In this document: piece by piece, positions 59,323-64,000 of the stretch
Numbering within the stretch: the stretch's first letter is position 1
Layout of the letters: every line of letters starts with the position of its first letter
NCBI GenBank assembly: GCA_963969595.1
Contig: OZ018408.1
Coordinates: forward strand, 8,119,823 to 8,183,822
Source of the DNA: Neckera pumila
Lineage: Eukaryota > Streptophyta > Bryopsida > Hypnales > Neckeraceae
DNA: 64,000 bases
Reading direction: 5' to 3'
Notes under the pieces: model-generated
What the model was told of the DNA's origin: nothing
Databases searched by the model: none
The model's input: the letters and a program-made list of their open reading frames with translations, nothing else
Position numbers and translations under genes: made by a program

Positions 59323-62300
59323 ATGGAGGGTCAAGGCGATCAAAACCCTTACGTGAACCACCCGAGTTTCAACAGTCGTCCACAAAGCCCCTTCGCGACC
59401 TCCAACGCCACTCCGATGCAGATGGCTGCAGCGCCGGGAGGAAATGGTAGGAGGGAGAATCCTTACGTTATGGCGGATGGTGGTCACCCTCCTCAAGCAA
59501 TGGCTGGAGGTGCTTCTGAGGAGCTCTTGGTGAGGATTGCGGGCGCCATCGTGCACCTGGTGGACGACCAGGAGAGCGTGTTGCTGGGTGCGGGCGACTT
59601 CTCGGTGGTGCGCATCGACCAGCAGAATCAAGGGATCGTGGCGCTGGTGCGAGTGGGGGAAGGGTTGCAGTGGCCGTTGATGAGTGACGAGCAGGTGGTG
59701 AAGCTGGATCCCATTCACTATGTGTTCTCCATTCCCATCGTGGCGCACACTTCCGAGGTACGAGGCTAGTCTTGACAGTCGTCTCTTCTGGTGAACTTAC
59801 GCTTGGAGGTGCTGTTTCAGGGCGATATATCCCGATTCTGTACTCTAGATTATATTAGGGTTTGGGCTTCAAATAAATCTGCTTAGCATTTGGTTGAACG
59901 CACTTGGAATTCATGAACAGTGATCCAAGAAAAGGAATCTGGATTCTATTTTAAGCACCTTGTTGAGTTCTTGTTATGTTTTCTTTGCTTCTTTTCATTA
60001 GTCCTTGATCGGCTCACGCGTCTTTGCTTGTTGGAGCCACCATCTGAGCTCAGCTATGGCTTTCCCGGGTTCGGAAGATATGTTTCAATTCTACACCCCA
60101 GAGTATTAGGGTTTTCTTTTAATTTATGTCTAAACTCTGCTAGGGCGGGTCTCGAAGAGCTATGGACAGCCTTGGAATCAATGAACAGTTGGCTAAGAAA
60201 AGGAATCCGGATTCGATTTATGAGTAATTTTAACCCTAAAGGATGGAGGCCACGACCCTGTAGTCAAATTTGCGTACGTTGAACGGACATTTGGTCCTTT
60301 AGGGGTTAATTCTCATCAGCTGTGTTCGATGCGTGGATGCAACAGGCAGCGTCGAGTGGTGAGAAATTGAATTACGGAGTTACATTCTCAGCCCCAGGAC
60401 AGGACGGAGCTTTAAGTGAGCTGGACAAATTGCTGGAGTATTACAGCTCCTTTTCTCTTCCGACCCTTGTCCATGGCGACAAGCAGAAAGAAGCGGTCGA
60501 TCAAGGTGTTGCAGCGCAGGATGCTCAGGGTGCTACGGTTGTTCCCGTATCCATGGTGACCGGCGATGGCAAGCAGGTTCTGCACTATGTCTTCTCCCTT
60601 TTGGAGGTTACTTTCGGATTACTGTGCATCGATTGTACATGCAAGTTTCTTCATTTTCTCGAAAATGACATTTCCTAGAATATCCGTCACACTTGTCATA
60701 CTATCATGGACTGCTGCACATTTGTCTCACATTCAAACTACTTCATAGTGACAAAAGCAAGTACCCCAGGTGATAGGATTGAAGAGGTTTGAGCGTAACA
60801 TCAGAGCCTGGAGTTCAGGATGCTTTTGTGCAATTTATCTACACGCGGTGCATGATTTCGTCTCTTTAAGCTGTTGTAGCTAACGATTGTCTTTTCTTTG
60901 TGGTGATTCATGACCAGATCACAGAGGAGAATCAGAGAATGTTTTGGACAGAGATGGCACCTAATGTGGATGACTATGGCAACAGCGTTGCCAAAGCGAT
61001 TGCGTCTGGCGCAGGCCAGGTCATTCGGGGCCTCTTTTGGGTCCGAGACTCCACTGTCGCCAAGATGGAGACTGGTTCTTTGAACATGACTCATCAGTCC
61101 AATCCTACTGGCAAACCCATGAACATTCGGCCCTCTACACTCCACAATCTGGAGAGGTACTGTTCTTCATTGTTAGTAAGATAGTTGCTGCTATCGTGTA
61201 CTCGTCAGTTGGCAATTCAGCGTCTCTGTGTTGACACATATGTGAATTGAGCATTTTCTTAAGCTTTTAGTGTTTTTTGCAGAGCCAAGGGCATGACGAG
61301 AGCTACAGACAATTTCGCCAAGAGTGTGCTGTCAGGTGTCGTCTCGACTGTAGGAATTGTTCCAAATGCCATTGCCAGGTCCAAAGTTGGAAGAGCATTT
61401 TTCAGATCTGGTCCTGGAGAGGTCGCGTTGGCTTCTATGGTTTCATTTTGTGAGTGCTGAATCTAGGCTTTTTTTTCGCTGGAAATGCAAGAACTATTAT
61501 GCTTGGTCTGTGTAAGGTGGAGGATACTATATGCATCACTTTTAGCATTTTTCATGTGTAGGAGTGTGATTCTTTTGAAATGCATGGAACTCTGTAGAGA
61601 TCTTTGGGTATGAGAACCAAATCTGTTGAGATCGAATTTTCATCACCATGCGAATTTCATGTGCAATTTCAAAGTAGGAGGTTGTTTACCACCATTAGTG
61701 ACGGTAGACAACCTCGTTTCCATTCAAAGATTGGTGACCTTCGACATTTAGCCAAGTCATGCTAACTACATTGCTTATTGAAAGCCACTCTCGTGTATGA
61801 ATAGCTAAGTTGCTTTTAGTAACGGGATCCGTATAGGAGATGTGATCAGGTCCCTCATGGTTTTAGTATCCTCTACCGTAATTGTATTGTGACCGAGTAG
61901 GCGAGTACGTCTTCAGGTATTTTGAATGTATCACCTGGATCGAAATTGGACAATATTATTCATTTTCTAATTGAAGATGGGTGATATTTGCAGGGAGTAT
62001 GTTCGATGCTGTGGAGGCGGCCTCCAGAGACGTATTGCGATCAGGAACCAGTGCGGCAGAAACTGTCGTGACACATAAGTAAGAGCTTTGTGTGCCAATC
62101 AATCCACTCATTCCTTACTCTAGTACACACCAGACCATGCGTGCGCTACAAGTCATATTCCATCTTTCATTCTTCAGTTCTGGCTTAACTTGCAGTCACG
62201 TTTACTGTACCTTGCTGACAGTCCATGTTCCGTTCGATCGTTTCCACTTAGGGCACTCCATCGGTTGTAAAAGCCGCGTCTCACATTCAACCAAGAACTA

Positions 62301-62719
62301 AAGAACCAAGATTGGGCCTCATTATTTTTAGCAGTTTTGAGTAGGTCAAGTTGGGACTTTCTTTTGTTCCATTTTTTTATTTTCTTTTAACAGCATACGA
62401 GATGCTTTTTCGTTGATTGTGCTGCTGTGAATTTGGCCCCCCATGTGCATTCTATTTTCACAATGCAATCAGTCAAATTCATCATTTTAGAACCTTGATT
62501 CCTTGGTCTTCTACGTGCTAGTAATATGTGACGTGGTCATGATGCAGGCATGGAGAGTCTGCAGGAACTGCCGCAGGAAAGGTCCTGGGGGGTGCAGGGC
62601 ATCTGGTGGGCACGGCATGGAGCGTGGCCAAGGTGCCCAAGGCGTTGAATCCAACTGCGGCTTTGAAACCCTCCAGAGCTGCCATTATGGAACTGCATGC
62701 ACCCAAACCTGCCAACTAG
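59323..62719 (+). CDS. ERD7: ERD7-like senescence/dehydration-associated protein (6 exons)
   Basis: Plant protein of the ERD7/spartin-related senescence-domain family, implicated in membrane lipid changes under cold and drought. Exons: 59323-59757, 60346-60576, 60918-61156, 61283-61449, 61994-62078, 62548-62719; GT-AG, in frame, about 442 residues (Arabidopsis ERD7 about 450). The N-terminal 55 residues are low-complexity with NPYV at 8-11 and 46-49. The folded N-terminal domain follows (LLVRIAGAIVHLVDDQESVLLGAGDFSVV). The senescence domain covers about 245-425: GNSVAKAIASGAGQVIRGLFW, ATDNFAKSVLSGVVSTVGIV, SKVGRAFFRSGPGEVALASM, AAETVVTHKHGESAGTAAGKV, GTAWSVAKVPKALNP. Intron 1 contains a duplication and a 72-bp TTAA element; intron 4 contains a 364-bp transposon. 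Confidence 0.93.
59815..60222. repeat. Diverged direct duplication in ERD7 intron 1
   Basis: Blocks at about 59815-59955 and 60060-60222 share GATATAT..CGATTCT-like sequence, ATTAGGGTTT, CTTGGAAT.CATGAACAGT and AAGAAAAGGAATC.GGATTC in the same order. Confidence 0.7.
60234..60305. mobile_element. 72-bp TTAA mini-element in ERD7 intron 1
   Basis: Termini CCCTAAAGGA and TCCTTTAGGGG flanked exactly by TTAA (60230-60233, 60306-60309). Only about 50 bp separate the ends. It is the smallest member of the class and sits 36 bp upstream of the exon 2 acceptor. Confidence 0.8.
61515..61878. mobile_element. TA-flanked AGRTRGAGGATAC family, copy 3 (ERD7 intron 4)
   Basis: 364 bp. Ends AGGTGGAGGATACTA and TAGTATCCTCTACCG are inverted repeats flanked by TA (61513-61514, 61879-61880). 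The interior is collinear with the two copies in the transporter gene (TATGAGAACCAAAT, GTAGGAGGTTGTTTACCACC, TTTCCATTCAAAGATT). Confidence 0.87.
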
Positions 62720-63171
62720 AGTGTTATGTTGTTGTAGACACCAACAAGAGGAGGTCGTGTGATTTTCCCTGTGCAGCCTGTGCAGGTTCCACGCTTGCAA
62801 TTGACACATCATGTGTGTCCGTTGTTTGTGGCATCCGCAGCATTTATTGCGAATTTTTGATGGCCGCGTCTGGGTTTCACCCATTGCCAGTTTTCCAAAC
62901 ATGATTTTTGTAGCCACCAGCTTCATTTCATAATGTACTGTACTCTTGCCTTGTTTAGGGGGTAGCGGTACAACCATGGCTTGTGCAGGATTTGCTCATC
63001 GATGTTCTGATTACACCCAAGCCGTTTTAATATTACATTCTCTAATGTCACATCCTTTGTTCTCTTTACAAAACTGTAGTCAGTGGCCATTGAGCGTGGC
63101 CAATTCAAAACTCAATTTGTAGTATGTACTCCGTAATATGTTCCATAAGCAGCTGAGCATGGTTTCCATCG
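62720..63171. other. ERD7 3' flank
   Basis: Probable 3' UTR and intergenic DNA; nothing else recognised. Confidence 0.5.
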
Positions 63172-63175
63172 TTAA

Positions 63176-63356
63176 CCCTTTATGTAAAGTATAAACTAAG
63201 TGGAAAATTTTATTATATCATTAGCTTGAGTGAAGAACATTGCATGCATTGGTTTAAAAAAATTATTATTAAAATAAATAAAATTCCCTGTGTAAACTCT
63301 TCAAAATTGCTCAAAAAAATATGAGGCCCAATTTGGGCTTCTTAGTACGTAAAGGG
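63176..63356. mobile_element. 181-bp TTAA element, best-preserved ~0.2 kb copy
   Basis: Termini CCCTTTATGTA and TACGTAAAGGG are inverted repeats (10 of 11), exactly flanked by TTAA at 63172-63175 and 63357-63360. The interior is shared with 48933-49185 (GAAGAACATTGCA) and 17963-18166 (ATGAGG.CCAATTTGG). Non-coding. Confidence 0.88.
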
Positions 63357-63360
63357 TTAA

Positions 63361-64000
63361 GATGCCTCTAGTTTTATTGGTTCTTTTGGACAATTGCAAA
63401 ATTGTTCCATATATGTTGTATAATGTATTTTGTTGATCGTTAAAAATAATTGTAAAGTATGAAAGTCCTTGTTTATGTGATGACTTTTAATGTTTGGAAT
63501 TTTAGTATGGTAGGAACACCTATTCTAGACCAAGGAGCAATGCCCAACCTATAGGATGCACTATTTCAAGCTAGGCAAGGTGCTCAAGTTTGGAATGTGT
63601 ATTTTTCTCCTTTTTAAAGTTGGGATGAATAAGGTCATAATACATGTCCCAAAGTGCACAAGCAATTGTAAGTAGGAAAGTAGTTTGTCTATGAGTGGCA
63701 TTGGAAGACTCTAGACATGAGTGGCTATTGGTTTGGAACGTTTTTTGGCTCTCAAAGTTCATAATAAATTCAATTTCAGCAATAAAATTACAAAAAATTT
63801 ATACTTGAGAGAAATACTAATACTTCTTATCTCTCTACATAAGAGAAATTTCCACTACCTCACATTGTGGCTCATCTATCCTAAAATTGAGGAGTCATAA
63901 ATTTATTGGGGTTATATTTGTTAGGCCCTTCAACCTCATATTTTTTTAGGCTTGAATTTTTTAGATTTGACATGCAAATAGAGAGCTCAAAGATTTTCAT
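63361..64000. repeat. AT-rich DNA with repeat relatives
   Basis: Positions about 63570-63780 are similar, in reverse, to the interior (38440-38640) of the element at 38307-38703. Positions 63890-64000 resemble 21125-21240 and, in reverse, 44820-44930, and run off the window. No gene. Confidence 0.55.

Overview
The window is eukaryotic nuclear DNA from a green plant. Ten intron-containing protein genes of plant type are recognisable. Introns are mostly 0.1-1 kb with canonical splice sites, and intergenic DNA is very AT-rich and full of small transposons. A cytochrome-b5-domain protein of the CYB5D1 type, associated with motile cilia, suggests a lineage that still makes swimming sperm. Together with moss-like protein sequences this points to a seedless plant, most likely a bryophyte. 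That placement is inference, not proof.

Layout: (1) 847-3159 (-) plastid ribose-5-phosphate isomerase; (2) 5604-6545 (-) intronless mitochondrial-type rhomboid protease; (3) 8469-11518 (+) 3-hydroxybutyryl/3-hydroxyacyl-CoA dehydrogenase; (4) 13654-18390 (-) 15-exon (6-4) photolyase; (5) 22898-25565 (+) 26S proteasome lid subunit RPN12; (6) 26451-28806 (-) plastid ribosome hibernation factor (PSRP1/long HPF); (7) 30978-33828 (+) CYB5D1-like protein; (8) 40312-43184 (+) nodulin-like/NFD4 major facilitator; (9) 47553-50558 (-) J-domain protein; (10) 59323-62719 (+) ERD7/senescence-domain protein. A 3'-truncated kinase-like fragment lies at 34132-34566 (-). The genes are unrelated housekeeping and stress genes in ordinary eukaryotic order. 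I see no operon or gene cluster.

The most interesting content is the repeat landscape. At least eleven short non-coding elements have termini of the type CCC(C)TAAAGGACC and sit at TTAA tetranucleotides, the signature of piggyBac-like non-autonomous transposons. A ~0.92 kb subfamily, a 473-bp deletion derivative and a ~0.2 kb subfamily can be told apart. A second group has termini starting AGGT and is flanked by TA. It includes a 360-367 bp family found three times in introns. One of its members is nested inside a 0.92 kb TTAA element, and the empty site is preserved elsewhere in the window. There is also a 171-bp mini-CACTA element with a TAT duplication, an 81-bp Stowaway-like element, an unclassified dispersed repeat carrying a (CAAA)n tract, and a tandem duplication of the J-protein promoter region whose two copies carry different insertions. 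Several introns contain 2-3 copy tandem repeats of 140-300 bp. No rRNA, tRNA or CRISPR array was recognised.
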